Shown: in pieces, positions 1-51,785 of the stretch
Numbering within the stretch: the first letter of the stretch is position 1
Layout of the letters: each line of letters begins with the position of its first letter
Assembly (NCBI GenBank): GCA_943735955.1
Contig: OX030960.1
Span: 966,634 to 1,030,633 of the forward strand
From: Piscicola geometra
Lineage: Eukaryota > Annelida > Clitellata > Hirudinida > Piscicolidae
Direction: 5' to 3'
DNA length: 64,000 nt
Translations under genes and position numbers: made by a program
The notes under the pieces: model-generated
The model's input: the letters and a program-made list of their open reading frames with translations, nothing else
Database searches by the model: none
Told to the model about the DNA's origin: nothing

Positions 1-10110
<10,110 letters not shown>

Positions 10111-11152
10111 CTCTCACCTTAAGTATTCAGCCCCTTCTTGGTCTGGTTTTGCTAATCAGCAACAAATTAAGTAGCTTCAATCTTTTAATAATAAACTAAT
10201 TATACTTAAATATCTTACCTCTCACTACCCATTTATCACTTCTATTTTTACCACTTACACATTTAACTATTTTTGAAAATATCCACTAACTCTGACCACG
10301 TTCTTCACCGAATTCTACCCTCTCTTAAAACATATACACATAACTTAAGACCCCCTAAGCACAATTTTGATACACCAATATACAACACGTTTGAAAGCAA
10401 AACATTCATCCCTCGTCTTCTGAAACATCTCATTCCATAGGTAATATATATATTATCATTTCTGATTTTTATTACTTATTTATTTATTTCTTATCCTTTC
10501 CATCATATCCTTGGTCGTTTTGTTTGATTTTAATCCATTATCCTTTGCATTGGAATCTAATAATTTTCTTTTAGTTATGATATATTTTAAATGTATATTA
10601 TTTATCATATTTAAACTTAAATCGGATTCGCTTTCTCGATTTTATTTTGCTTTTTGTTCACCTTCTGTTTTTTGTGTTTTTTGTAACATGGCTTGCGTCT
10701 GTCAAGCCGTGATGATGAAAGATTATAAAAATATATAAAAACATCACAAATTATCTTTTTATCTAAACCTTTTTCACACGATGAGTATTAGGACATTTTG
10801 AAACATTTCAGATCTATTCAAACGTGCTTGAAATGAATAAATTTAGTAAAAAATAAGAATCATCTAAACATGCGGAATTCGATAAATTAAATAAAAGTCT
10901 CATTTGAAACACTTGTTCATACAAAAGCGGAAACTTCTATGCTAATTATAATAATTATTATTGTTATTAGTAAAAAAATATATTTCCCATCGTCTTTTCT
11001 TATTATAAGTAGGAATGACAATTTGAAACACAATATTGTAAAAATAGATTAAATTTTTTTTTAAAGAATATATTTTTAATTATCTGAAAATTTAAATTGT
11101 ATTACAATTTTATGGAAAAAAATAGGTTTATAAATAGTAATGAAAAATTCTT
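10111..11152. other. AT-rich stretch without a recognisable gene
   Basis: This lies between the TAGA array and the 3' end of the minus-strand gene. No conserved coding signal is visible in either strand. A weak open frame at 10511-10738 is low-complexity and overlaps a SINE-tail fragment, so it is not called. The only recognisable piece is the SINE tail at 10681-10712. Confidence 0.7.
10681..10712 (+). repeat. Isolated 3' tail of the SINE-1 family
   Basis: About 28 of 32 bases match the 3' part of SINE-1 (core AACATGGCTTGCGTCTGTCA), read on the plus strand. The tRNA-like head and the central part are absent. It is either a strongly 5'-truncated SINE or the 3' end of a partner LINE that shares this tail. 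Confidence 0.6.
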
Positions 11153-11158
11153 TTTATT
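11153..11158 (-). terminator. Candidate polyadenylation signal of the PLAT-end gene
   Basis: AATAAA on the minus strand, about 165 nt after the TGA stop of the last PLAT exon. It is the first such hexamer I see downstream. The region is AT-rich, so chance occurrence is possible. Confidence 0.4.
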
Positions 11159-11273
11159 AACTCAATAATCAAAATAAAAACAAATTTTGGAATTTAAGTA
11201 AATAATTAAATTAAACATTCATACGAGTTCTTGTTCGGAAAATATTAAGATCCTCTCTACACAAAAACATAAA

Positions 11274-11315
11274 AAAACACACGCACACACTCACACGCAC
11301 ACATACACACACAAA
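11274..11315. repeat. CA-rich imperfect dinucleotide tract in the 3' UTR
   Basis: ACACACGC/ACACTCAC-type imperfect CA repeat just downstream of the TGA stop of the minus-strand gene. It lies in the presumed 3' UTR, where it would be read as UG repeats. Confidence 0.75.
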
Positions 11316-11320
11316 CAGAT

Positions 11321-42517
<31,197 letters not shown>

Positions 42518-43633
42518 TATTAAAATAAAATCAAAAGTCAGGCTTGGTTAAAAGTATAGTAAGTAACAAGCTTTCCCGATCTTATGATAGAATAAAAACT
42601 CGAATGAGAATAGAAAAGGCAATTGTTAAGAAAACTTCCTCGATATTTCATAATCTTGGAAACGCACTTGAGTGTAATTTATAAACACATTAAGAGTTGC
42701 TATGGAAATATTGTAAACAGTTGTCCTGGAAACAAATAACTCTGATCTTGGTAACTAAAATAAACAAAGAACTCATTATAACACTGGTCGACAACATATC
42801 AATAGTTCGTATGTCAGTTAGGTTTGCATTGAAGTGAGACTTGATTGTTTATGTTTATTTATTGTTTATATTTATTTTTATGTTTATCTAAAAAGTTTTT
42901 AAAAACTAATGATAGTTATTCAAAAACGGATTTTCTATATTTCTGAATAGATTCAGGTTTATGCTTCAACACACTTGGAATTCAAAATTAATTACTTTCT
43001 AAACTACAAAACATTTTAAATCGATAAAATAAAGCCTTTTTAGACACATTATTACTGAAATAATCTGAAATAAGTGAATTTTGTAAGAAAAAAGTATGAA
43101 ATTAGTGAATTTCGTTTAATGTTTCATAATCATGAGAAATGTGAAAAATATTCATGAAAAGAGCTTGATGAACATAAACCCACCTATATTTTCACTATTT
43201 TAACAAAGAAAATCTTCTATGATAAATGTACTTCAAATTAAGTAGCAAATGTTTCAAGCATGAAAAAATTTATTTAAAAAACTGTTCAGCTTTGACAAAG
43301 CTAGTCTTGAGTATCTTATTAAAGTAGTTAAGATGATGGTTGTAGAAAAAATATTAATATTGGTATTATATTTTACCACTTTTAATTGCAAAATTGCCAG
43401 TCTTTACAAGGATCTCTAATACCATCAGCACCAGTGAAAAGAAGATTTTGCAAGGTCTCTTGAGAGATGGCTGCAAAGAAAAATGAAAAACCTGTCTGTA
43501 AAACTTCAGTCTTAAGCAAGATCTTATTTTGCACTTCCATTCTCAATCCTTTAGAGCAGTGTCAAGAGGATCCAGAAAGATGCTTTTGTAGGAATGATGA
43601 TGCTGTATAAGGAATGATGGTTCTGTGGTGATG

Positions 43634-43909
43634 TTAAAGATGCTGTATTGGTAAAGATGGACAAAAAAAGAGCAAAAGTTTTCCACAAAAGAGAATAAGT
43701 TTAACCCTTTTCAAGATAGTCAATGTGAGGCTAGTCTTTTGGCCTTCCTCCCCAAAGCCTGACAAAAATGAAAGGCAACCTTCGAAGACGGCCAGAGGAA
43801 AGACCTGTCGCAAAGCAACCCAGAGCCCAGCTTCAAAGTCTAATGCAATAGTATGTACTCTCTTCTGTGTCAGCAAGGAATTCACTTTTTCTAAAACCTG
43901 AAGAAACAA
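43634..43909 (-). pseudogene. MULE transposase fragment (central part)
   Basis: Minus strand. ALDFEAGLWVALRQVFPLAV followed by FEGCLSF is the MULE domain block DFExALxxAxxxxFPxAxxxGCxFH. The downstream part is decayed. The preceding MULE block lies at 50440-50745 beyond the gypsy element, so the two belong to one interrupted transposase. Confidence 0.75.
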
Positions 43910-44113
43910 TAAAATAAACTTTAATTTTTATTCTTCATGAATAATATCATTATATCATTAATTTATGGTTAAATAAAATCAACCATAAGTAACAATTTAT
44001 AACATTTTTATCAGCAATATTGAAAACGTATATAATGTTGGATAAAGTTTCAAAAATAAAAAAAGATTTTAATACCATTCTTGCCCGTAATCAGAACGGA
44101 AGGTGCTTCGCGT

Positions 44114-44246
44114 TGTAGTGGCCACGTTTGTGTGCGCTATGTACACACAACCACTCCTAGGTAACCTTTGCCCCTCGCACCCTATATAAAGCCGTTATCG
44201 TGTAAATAAACTCTCTCTCGTGTTTCCTGAACTCTTAGTCATAACA
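44114..44246 (+). repeat. 5' LTR
   Basis: TGTAGTGGCCACG ... TATATAAAGCCGTTATCGTG ... GTCATAACA. A TATA box (CTATATAAAG, about 44180) is visible. About 90% identical to the 3' LTR, so the insertion is not recent. Confidence 0.93.
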
Positions 44247-44248
44247 AT

Positions 44249-44266
44249 TGGTGACCCCGAACAGAA
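44249..44266 (+). promoter_or_regulatory. Primer-binding site candidate
   Basis: TGGTGACCCCGAACAGAA begins two bases after the 5' LTR and starts with TGG, the complement of a tRNA CCA end. Which tRNA is not determined. Confidence 0.7.
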
Positions 44267-44284
44267 GCCCGACTAACGCACGTT

Positions 44285-45112
44285 ATGGACGATATTTTCT
44301 TTAAAGTTACGTCAGAGGAGGAGACGAGGGCAGAGCCGACTCCACAAGTAAGCTCACTCAGCTTACCAGCCTTTTTTACCGCAAACCCAAGACTATGGTT
44401 CTGCCACGTGGAAGCAATTTTCCACACACGCAAAGTGTCAGCAGAACTGACAAAATACTCGTATGTGGTGGAGCACATTCCATTCCATGTCGCCGAACAG
44501 GTTCAAGACCTACTGGTGGAGGTGCCAGGGTCGTCGCCATACGAAACACTGAAAAAAGCGATTCTACATAGGTGCTGCCAGTCTGAGGCAACTATGCTAA
44601 GAGTGCAGTGACCTGCAACCAGACGGCAGACAACCCTTACAGCTGCTTCGCCACATGAAGACTCTGCTGGGTAGCAACCGCATGGACGAAGCCATTCTGA
44701 AGCAGTTATAGTTCGACAAGATGCCCACTCAGATTAAACCAATCCTGGTGGCTTCAATGAACATCCCACTGGCAGAACTGGCGTTACAAGCAGACAGGAT
44801 GGTGGAACTTCAACAAACCACCACACACAAGTCTCAACGCCAACTCCACAAGCTTCAGCCCAAACCATGCCGGAGATCCATACGTGGCTTCAACAAATCA
44901 CCACAAGTATGGCCACTTTAGCTGCTAACCAAAATCAACCACGAGGAAGAATTCGTTCAAACAGTCGACAAAATTCACCTCGTTCCAGAAGCCCGAACAC
45001 CACGTCAGGCATGTGCTGGTACCATCAAACGTTTGGGAAACAGGCACGAAAATGCACTTTCGCTCATTTAAAAGGCAGGGCCGGACATCTGTCCACGGCC
45101 AACAAAACATGA
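44285..45112 (+). pseudogene. Gypsy gag region, frameshifted
   Basis: Starts MDDIFFKVTSEEE. PAFFTANPRLWFCHVEAIF is the conserved gag block of this type of Ty3/gypsy element. The frame stops at 44609-44611 and continues in others. The end has CWYHQTFGKQARKC, the usual CWYHxxFGxxAxxC motif at the gag C-terminus. Gag is a structural protein of the particle. Confidence 0.8.
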
Positions 45113-45279
45113 GTCGCCTATTGTTCATAAAAGACGCATTCAACAACTCACGTTCCTAATCGCACTGATGCAGAAGTAAGCGTCATTCCTCCACCAGCCG
45201 AAAGGTCTCTCACCCCATCATCGTTCACGCTTCATGCAGCCAACAACTCATCATCAAAACGTATGGACAGAAATCCCTG

Positions 45280-45464
45280 ATGGTTAACCTCGGTTTACGC
45301 AGGCAATTTCCCTGGATTTTTCTCGTAGCCGACGTCAAGAAACCCATCATTGGAGAGGATTTTCTGTCTCATTTCAGTCTGGGGGTGGACATGTCTCGCC
45401 AACGCCTGGTGGACAACACAACATCCTTGGCTGTCATCGGGTCAATCTCCAAGTCAGTGCCGAC
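45280..45464 (+). pseudogene. Gypsy protease (retropepsin) C-terminal part, cut by hAT-B
   Basis: FPWIFLVADVKKPIIGEDFL and HFSLGVDMSRQRLVD are the flap and C-terminal blocks of a gypsy aspartic protease. The active-site block upstream is decayed. The frame is broken at 45465 by the nested hAT-B copy and resumes at 46808. Confidence 0.8.
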
Positions 45465-46815
45465 CAGAGGTCAGACCGGGTACCCGCGAGACTCACGCGG
45501 GAACGGGAATGAAAATTAATTTCAGGACGGGAAAAGTCGGGAACCGGGAATAGGTTTTCGGGACGGGAACGGGAATCAACTTTTAAATCGGGAACGGGAA
45601 AAGACGGGATTCTTTAAAAATGATTTTTCAGCAAACTTCTATGTATGGAAATCTTTATTTCATCGATAATCCGTACTTAAAATAAGTAATGCAATAGAAA
45701 TGTATAACGAAGCCACCATAGCCAATGTCAAAATCTCCAACACTACATTTGAAGTTGTTATGGTGAGTCCAAAGATTAGGGAGTTTAGAACAAATGGGTG
45801 ATAATGAAAACCGTTCAGATGAAATCAAAATGATTGCTCAGTTGATTTCGACAAAAGAAAAAATGAGATTGATCTTATTCATATGACAGCATGTCTGTTG
45901 CATCCCCAGTATGAAAGAATAATAGGAAAAAAGTTTGGGATAGAAAATAAATAAATAAATACCAAGACTTTCATTAGAGAAAATTTTATTCTATTTTGTA
46001 CAGCCAGACCAAGCTGCAGTGCCGTTGAGAAAAAAACAAATGATGGTTATTTAGACTTATTATGTTAGTTTTTATAACCTAAATATTATAATAAAATTAT
46101 TATACTATCAAATTAGACGAATGATTTTATATTTGCACTTGTGGAGAATAAGAATGTTCTCAAAAAACATATTTCTAACATTATTGAAGAATTAATAATA
46201 ATGAACGAAGAAAAAAAATTCAGAAAAGGATGAATTGTACAAATATTCACAATTACGTCTCTAAAAAATTGAAGATTATAAAGATATTTTATTTTATTGG
46301 AGTAAAATGAGCAATTTTAAAATACTACAAGAAGTATTCAACATTTTGTTTAGTATATCTGCAAGTTATATTCCTTGTGAACGAAAGTTTTCAATATGTG
46401 GTCGTTTAACTTCAGACCCAAAATCATCTCATTTGGAAGCTGAAAATCGTAACGGTTTAACCCGTGTGAAAAGCAATAAAGACTTGATTGAATTACTCAA
46501 AAACAATGACTAACTTCAATACTTTCATTTCAATAAATATTTGAAATTTAAATCGTGTTTTTTTAATTTTATTAAAAGAAATATTCTTTGACTTTCAAAT
46601 AATAAATTTTAAGAAATGTTAGAACTAGCAAGTTTGGAACCAGTGAAAACGGCAGCGAAAATGAATAAAAAAACAAAAAAGTTTCGGGAACGGGTCGGGA
46701 CCGGGAATCGAATTGCGGGAACGGGACGGGACGGGAATCAAAATTCTGATGTCCCATCGGGAACGGGATGGGACCGGAAATGAAAAATCGTCCATGTCCG
46801 ACCTCTAGTGCCGAC
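45457..46815 (+). mobile_element. hAT-B element copy 3, nested in the gypsy element
   Basis: Element 45465-46807 (1,343 bp) with ends CAGAGGTCAGAC and GTCCGACCTCTA and perfect 8-bp target duplication GTGCCGAC (45457-45464, 46808-46815). Subterminal GGGAACGGGAATGAAAATTA-type arrays at both ends (45480-45610, 46680-46780). Opposite orientation to copy 1. Confidence 0.92.
46307..46513 (+). pseudogene. hAT-B transposase C-terminal remnant
   Basis: About 65 residues with the hAT dimerisation pattern: LQEVFNILFSISASYIPCER then KFSICGRLTS and KSNKDLIELLKNN. This is what identifies the GGGAAC-array family as hAT, together with the 8-bp target duplications. Confidence 0.8.
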
Positions 46816-47764
46816 ACAGATTCGAGTTGCAAAGTCATCTGTTGAGTCAGTAGCAAGACTTCTAGAGAGATACCCAACCATCAGCCGACCATCGAATTTC
46901 AACGAGGAGGTGCAACACAAGACGAGGCATAGTATAATCACTAAAGAACCTGCTACGTTTCAAAAGCCACGCCGCCTGTCACCGGAGAAGTTGAAGCTTG
47001 GAGTTTGACCACATGATCCAAATTGGCTTAATAAGAATTTCATCAAGTCCGTGGTCTTCGCCTCTACACTTGGTACCGAAGGCGTCTGGAGATTGGAGGC
47101 CATGTGGTGACTACCGTGCATTGAACAAAAAAACCATTCCAGACAGGTATCCAGTTCCTCATCTGCACGATTTTTCTAACAACCTCGTCAACTGCAAGAT
47201 ATTCTCACGAATCGATTTGATTAGAGCCTTCCACTACATTCCAATTACAACATCTTTTAGATTGTATGAGTTAGTTCGTCTTCCTTTCGGACTAAGGAAC
47301 GCTGCTAAAACCTTCCAGCGATTTATGGACAAAGTTCTCAGAGGTTTTACTTAGATTTTTGTGAAGAAGACATACAGAAAACCGTTATTAAAACACCTTT
47401 CGAATTGTATGAGTTTGTTCGTCTTCCCTTTGGTCTAAGGAACGCGGCTCAAACCTTCCAACGGTTCATGGACGAAGTTCTCAGAGGTTTGACTTATGCT
47501 TTTGTGTACATCGATGATGTACTGATCGCCAGCACCTCTTTAGAAGAACATCTTCTTCATCTCGAAGAAGTATTCAGCAGATTCAGCAAATTTAATCTCA
47601 CCATCAACGTCGACAAGTGTGAATTTGCCGTGCCATCTACCAACTTCCTTGTACACCAACTCAACAGACGGAATCAGACCTCTTCCCAACAGAATCCAGG
47701 CAATCATGGAGTAAAAACAACCGCAAAGCATCAATCAACACCAACGGTTCATAGGAATGGTTAA
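46816..47764 (+). pseudogene. Gypsy reverse transcriptase, with an internal duplication
   Basis: After the hAT insertion: RRLSPEKLK, then SSPWSSPLHLVPK, GDWRPCGDYRALNKK and RYPVPHLHDFSNNL in the next frame. The palm block VRLPFGLRNAA-TFQRFMD occurs twice (47270-47330 and 47410-47475), the first followed by a TAG stop. The catalytic YIDDVLIAS follows at about 47506-47532. The enzyme copies element RNA into DNA; this copy is broken by frameshifts and the duplication. Confidence 0.88.
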
Positions 47765-48594
47765 TTTCTTCAGGCGTTTCATTCCTCATTGCGCCAGTTT
47801 ATTGGCACCGTTAACAGATGTTCTCAGAAAGAAGCCATCTACAAAACCCCTTTGCTTGACTGATGCTCAAACTCAAGCCTTCCATCATACAAAAGAAGCT
47901 CTTCAAAATGCCACAAGCTTGAGTTTCATTGATGATAGATGGGAGCTGCAACTTCTAACTCATGCTTCTGACATAGCAGCAGGAGCAGTTTTCGAGCAGG
48001 TGCGGAAAGATAAGCGTCAACCTTTAGCGTTTTTAGCAAAAGTTTCATCCTGCCCAGACGAGGTATAGCACTTTTGGCCGAGAGTTGGTTGCAATCTATC
48101 AAGCCATCAAACACTTTCAACACTTCCTTGAAGGTCGTCAGTTTACCATCTTCACTGATCATAAGCCACTCACCTTCGCTTTCAGGACCAACACAAGCTG
48201 CCACTCACCGAGAGAAGCCAGGCATTTAGACTACATCTCACAGTTCTCTGCTGAGATCAAACCCATCAAGGGAACAGACAATGTAGTTGCAGATGCGCCT
48301 TCTCGGACTGAGGCTAACGCGATAACAGTGATCGATATGCAAGAAATTGCCAAGCATCAGTCTTCCGATTTATCGTTACGACTCAAACCGACATCTTTGC
48401 AGCTCGAAGAGATTCCTCTTCTTTTCAACCAAGGCAACAGCTGGGTAGACACGTCAACAGGAGTTTCCAGACCTCTCGTCCCAGAGCAACTCAGATACAA
48501 GGTGTTTTTAGCTTTGCATTCTTTATCTCATCCAGGTGTGACATCTACGTCAAAATTGATTCGGCAACGGTTTGTATGGCCAAACATAGATTAG
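47757..48594 (+). pseudogene. Gypsy connection and RNase H domains
   Basis: Begins FRRFIPHCASLLAPLTDVLR at the RT/RNase H boundary. HASDIAAGAVFEQ holds the first RNase H position (the usual Asp is His-Ala-Ser-Asp here), and FTDHKPLTFAF and REARHLDYISQF follow. A frameshift lies near 48068. The end, HSLSHPGVTSTSKLIRQRF, is the H-H half of the integrase zinc finger; then TAG. Confidence 0.85.
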
Positions 48595-49520
48595 AACATC
48601 AGGACATGGTGCAGAGAATGTCTTCCATGTCAGAAAAATAAAGTACATCGCCACACCATCACAGCTCCGTCCAAGTTTACATTGCCGAAATGACGTTTCC
48701 AACACGTTCACATCGACCTGTTAGGACCTCTTCTTGCGTCTGAAGGGTTCACTCACATTCTAACCTGCTCTGATTTATTCACAAGATGCCCCGTAGCCAT
48801 CCCTATCAGCTACACCTCGATAGAAATTATCTTAAAGAATTTCATGGCCGGATGGGTCTCGAATTTTGGTGTTCCCGAGACCATCACAACAGATAGAGCA
48901 GCCAATTTTCGTCTCGCCTTTTCTATCAGATGAGCAAGTTGCTGGGTATACATCATGTGAGAACAACTGCATACCATCCTGCAGCCAACGTTTCCATCGG
49001 CAACTAAAGTCCTCCCTTGGGGCACACCATTCAGCTGGCGGATGGATCGAGTCCTTGCCTGTAGTCCTATTGGGAATCCGGTCATCGGTAAAGGAGGATC
49101 TCCAATGTTCACCAGCAGAACTTGTTTATGGAACGGCGTTGAGACTGCCCGGTGAGTGTTCTTCCAGCAATACATTCACTCCCGTCATAGCAAGTTACGT
49201 CTCGCGATTAAAGGATCAGATGAAAAAAATAAAAGCAGAGCCACCAAGGGAACAACAAACTACAAGCTACATCCCAAAAGACCTTCTAACCACACCAAAA
49301 GTTTTCGTGCGTGTGGACTCGCATAGACAACCGCTTCAGTCTCCATACGAGGGTCCTTACGTCGTTCTTGAAAGAAGAGCAAAATATGTTGTCTTAGAAA
49401 AGAACGGGCGTAAAGACACGGTCTCAATCGACAGGCTCAAACCCGCATTTTTTTCAAATGCTGGCTCCACTGACAATACACCAGCGGCACCCAGCATTCC
49501 AGCTCTCAATCTGCCAAGAG
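48595..49520 (+). pseudogene. Gypsy integrase, broken
   Basis: CRECLPCQKNKVHRH (second half of the zinc finger), then HIDLLGPLLASEGFTHILTC (first catalytic Asp) and TITTDRAANF (second). The frame then breaks around 48925. The C-terminal part (SVKEDLQCSPAELVYGTALR, then PYEGPYVVLERRAKYVVLEK, a GPY/F module, and DTVSIDRLKPAFF) is in another frame. It would insert the element DNA into the host; inactive here. Confidence 0.87.
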
Positions 49521-50245
49521 TAACCCAATGGACACTGAAAGAATTGCGGTTGAGGAGGCTCTGAAATGGTTGAGTGAGAGAGAGGACTGGAGCATGGCAA
49601 AGATTGTGTGCGATTGCAAGCCGCTTCTTTTGCTAATGGCATCCAACTCTCTCTCTTCCCATCGAATTTCAGAGCTAACTACACAATGTGCCAACATGAA
49701 CAAAAAGGTTCTCTTCATCTGGGCGCCAAGCCACTGCTATCTGATCGGAAACGATGAGGCTGATGCAGAAGCAGCTACAGGAAGCAGGGCACAGCTAACC
49801 CCGCTAAACCAAGAACTATCGAGAACAGGGATCTGCCAAGCAGTCACAAGCCACAGACCACAAGAAAGCCACTTCAGTAACGACAGACTGAATGGCATCT
49901 AAAAATGCAGGCTCAAGAAAGCTGAGGAGAAGCTCACCAAACTTGCTCGCACCAACTTGAGCAGGTTCCGTACTGGGCACCACCCGGCGATCAGAGCCTA
50001 CCAATGTAGAATTGGTCTAAGCCAAGAAGACTTGTGCAGACTCTGCAAGACAGTCCAGGAGACAACAACTCATCTCTGGACAGACTGCCCAGCCCTGGAA
50101 CCAGATAGGGCAGTACACGGGCTGGGCAAGAACACAAGAGAATTGACTCAAGAGCCTGGCAGGGCAGCGCAGCTGGTTGAGACTATCCTCTCCAGACTGC
50201 TGAACAACGCAACGAAATAAAACAACAACAACAACAGCAACTATT
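49521..50245 (+). pseudogene. LINE RNase H and C-terminal domain between integrase and 3' LTR
   Basis: One frame from about 49528 to TAA 50218-50220 with a single TAA (49900-49902). VEEALKWLSE, IVCDCKPLLLL, FIWAPSHCYLIGNDEADAEA are LINE-type RNase H blocks (the R1/I/jockey-like form). After the stop, NLSRFRTGHHPAIRAY and CRLCKTVQETTTHLWTDCP form the usual C-terminal Cys-Cys-His-Cys segment of such LINEs. The end has an AACAACAACAACAAC tail (50221-50237). So it is either a 5'-truncated LINE inserted in the gypsy element or sequence captured by it. Confidence 0.8.
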
Positions 50246-50287
50246 GCATCAACAATATTTTTTACTTCTTCGTTCGCCAGTACTCTC

Positions 50288-50301
50288 TGGTGGGGGAGTA
50301 T
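50288..50301 (+). promoter_or_regulatory. Polypurine tract of the gypsy element
   Basis: TGGTGGGGGAGTAT directly before the 3' LTR, the expected plus-strand priming site. Confidence 0.75.
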
Positions 50302-50433
50302 TGTAGTGGGCACATTTGTGTACGATATGTACACACGGCCATCCTAGACAACCTTTGCCCCTCGCACCCTATATAAAGTCGTTATCGTATAAATAAACTC
50401 TCTCTCGTGTTTCCTGAACTCTTAGTCGTAACA
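50302..50433 (+). repeat. 3' LTR
   Basis: TGTAGTGGGCACA ... CTATATAAAGTCGTTATCGT ... GTCGTAACA; alignable along its whole length with the 5' LTR. Confidence 0.93.
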
Positions 50434-50439
50434 GCGTTG

Positions 50440-50745
50440 TCTCCGAACCTAGATTAGTGCAAGTAGTACGTTTTAATATTCATTGAAACCAATAAAACCT
50501 ATTTTAATTAATAAATCATGTTATGTTTAAGTTGTGCCACCCTAGCCTTATACTTGATACAGGCGTAGATGAAAACAAGCTGGTAGATTGGTTTTCTCAC
50601 CAGCTTGAAGGTACCATCCATGTACCAGGTTTTCGCATTCGATTCAACTGCATATTTGTGGCAAATATTGCATGGCGGCGTTCGTTCACGTCGACACAGC
50701 CTCTATAGAACTGCTCAGAGTCCAAAGACTGCTTATCGATCTGTT
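50440..50745 (-). pseudogene. MULE transposase fragment (N-side catalytic block)
   Basis: Minus strand: CNICHKYAVESN, then AKTWYMDGTFKLVRKPIYQL and VFIYACIKYKARVAQLKHN. WYMDGTFK is the first catalytic Asp block of MULE transposases. In transcription order it precedes the 43634-43909 fragment; the gypsy element lies between them. Confidence 0.8.
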
Positions 50746-50932
50746 GAAGTAGAATGATTATTTATGAGTCATTAGACATTTTCTAACCAATCGACTGATT
50801 TATAATAATTAATAATTAAAGTTTCACTATTATTTTCCAATGCGTAATGTAAAAATGCGACAGCCTCTATATATATATATGGTTTAGTCCATATACCTAT
50901 CGTTATATATACTGGAACTCACTGATTTTTTT

Positions 50933-51160
50933 TGGTCTATACTGTCAGACGCAGGCCCTGTTACAATGGTTCTGAGAACCATAGTTCTTATGCGCCGGAG
51001 ACGCCGCTCCACACGACGTACACATCTCTCAATGCATACGCCGCGAACACCGCATCATGTACACTAGGTATATGATAGTTCACGGTTGCTTGTCAAGAAT
51101 TCGAACAGGCAACCTTTAAGTTGCAATTCCGACGTCTACAATCTAAGCCATACCCGCTCG
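50933..51160 (-). mobile_element. SINE-1 copy
   Basis: Same family as 13719-13964: tail with CCTGCGTCTGACAGT (minus strand) after AACAGGG, centre TACCTAGTGTACATGATG, box B GTTCGAATTC (degenerate) and a head ending CGAGCGGGTATGGCTTAGA. Confidence 0.85.
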
Positions 51161-51434
51161 AAGTATGTTAACAAAACTATCTTCGCGATCTTTGATTAAC
51201 TTTATTTTCTTTAATTACTGCTCAACTCAATTGTTAAATTATTTAACGATCAATATTTATTTATCTTTAAATTTTTTATACCTTTTTACTTCTGTTTTTT
51301 AAATGAATTCAAAGTGTTGAAAAATGCTTACATTTCATATATCTTGAAGACTTTATTCAATAAAGTTTATTGAAAAACCTTTCATTTATTTTCTAAAAAA
51401 TATTATGCAAAATATAATAATACATTTTTATTTA

Positions 51435-51555
51435 AATATATATCATTTTTAGAATTTTTTAAATTTTATTTTTAGAATTTTTTACATTTTATTTTTAGAA
51501 TTTTTTAAATTTTATTTTCAGAATTTTTTAAATTTTATTTTCAGAATTTTTTTAA
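51435..51555. repeat. AT-rich tandem repeat (about 25 bp unit)
   Basis: Four to five units of TTTTTAGAATTTTTTAAATT. Confidence 0.85.
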
Positions 51556-51589
51556 CTTAAAAAAATATTAAAGATGAAACAAATAAATT

Positions 51590-51785
51590 TCGAATTATAC
51601 GAAATAATTAGTGTAGCTATATCAATAGTTTTATTGAACATTTCATTGATTAATATAAAAAATTCACAATTGTCTACAAGATGAGATCTCCATAGGATGA
51701 AATCTCCACAGAATGAGTTTTCTTAGGATGAGGTCTGCTAGGATTAGGTATCCACAGAATGAAGTCCCCTAGGATGAGGTCTCCG
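51590..51785 (+). repeat. Minisatellite element copy 3 (15-bp array)
   Basis: AGGATGAGGTCTCC/ACAGAATGA units at 51675-51785, preceded by TTTCATTGATTAATATAAAA and a GTAGCTATATCAATAG-like block shared with copy 2. Confidence 0.75.

Larger units (their letters stand above)
44110..50437 (+). mobile_element. Ty3/gypsy LTR retrotransposon with both LTRs and 4-bp target duplication
   Basis: Element 44114-50433, flanked by GCGT at 44110-44113 and 50434-50437. LTRs are short (133 and 132 bp), start TG and end CA. Order: LTR, primer site, gag, protease, RT, RNase H, integrase (typical Ty3/gypsy order), then LINE-derived sequence, purine tract and LTR. No envelope gene seen. Frameshifts and stops in all parts make it inactive. 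It is split by hAT-B copy 3 and itself splits a MULE. Confidence 0.93.

Noticed and set aside
10511..10738. 75-codon plus-strand frame
   Set aside because: Low-complexity, no start context, overlaps a SINE tail.
44110..50437. Endogenous retrovirus with envelope
   Set aside because: The space after integrase holds LINE-derived RNase H sequence; no envelope-like frame, signal peptide or membrane segment.
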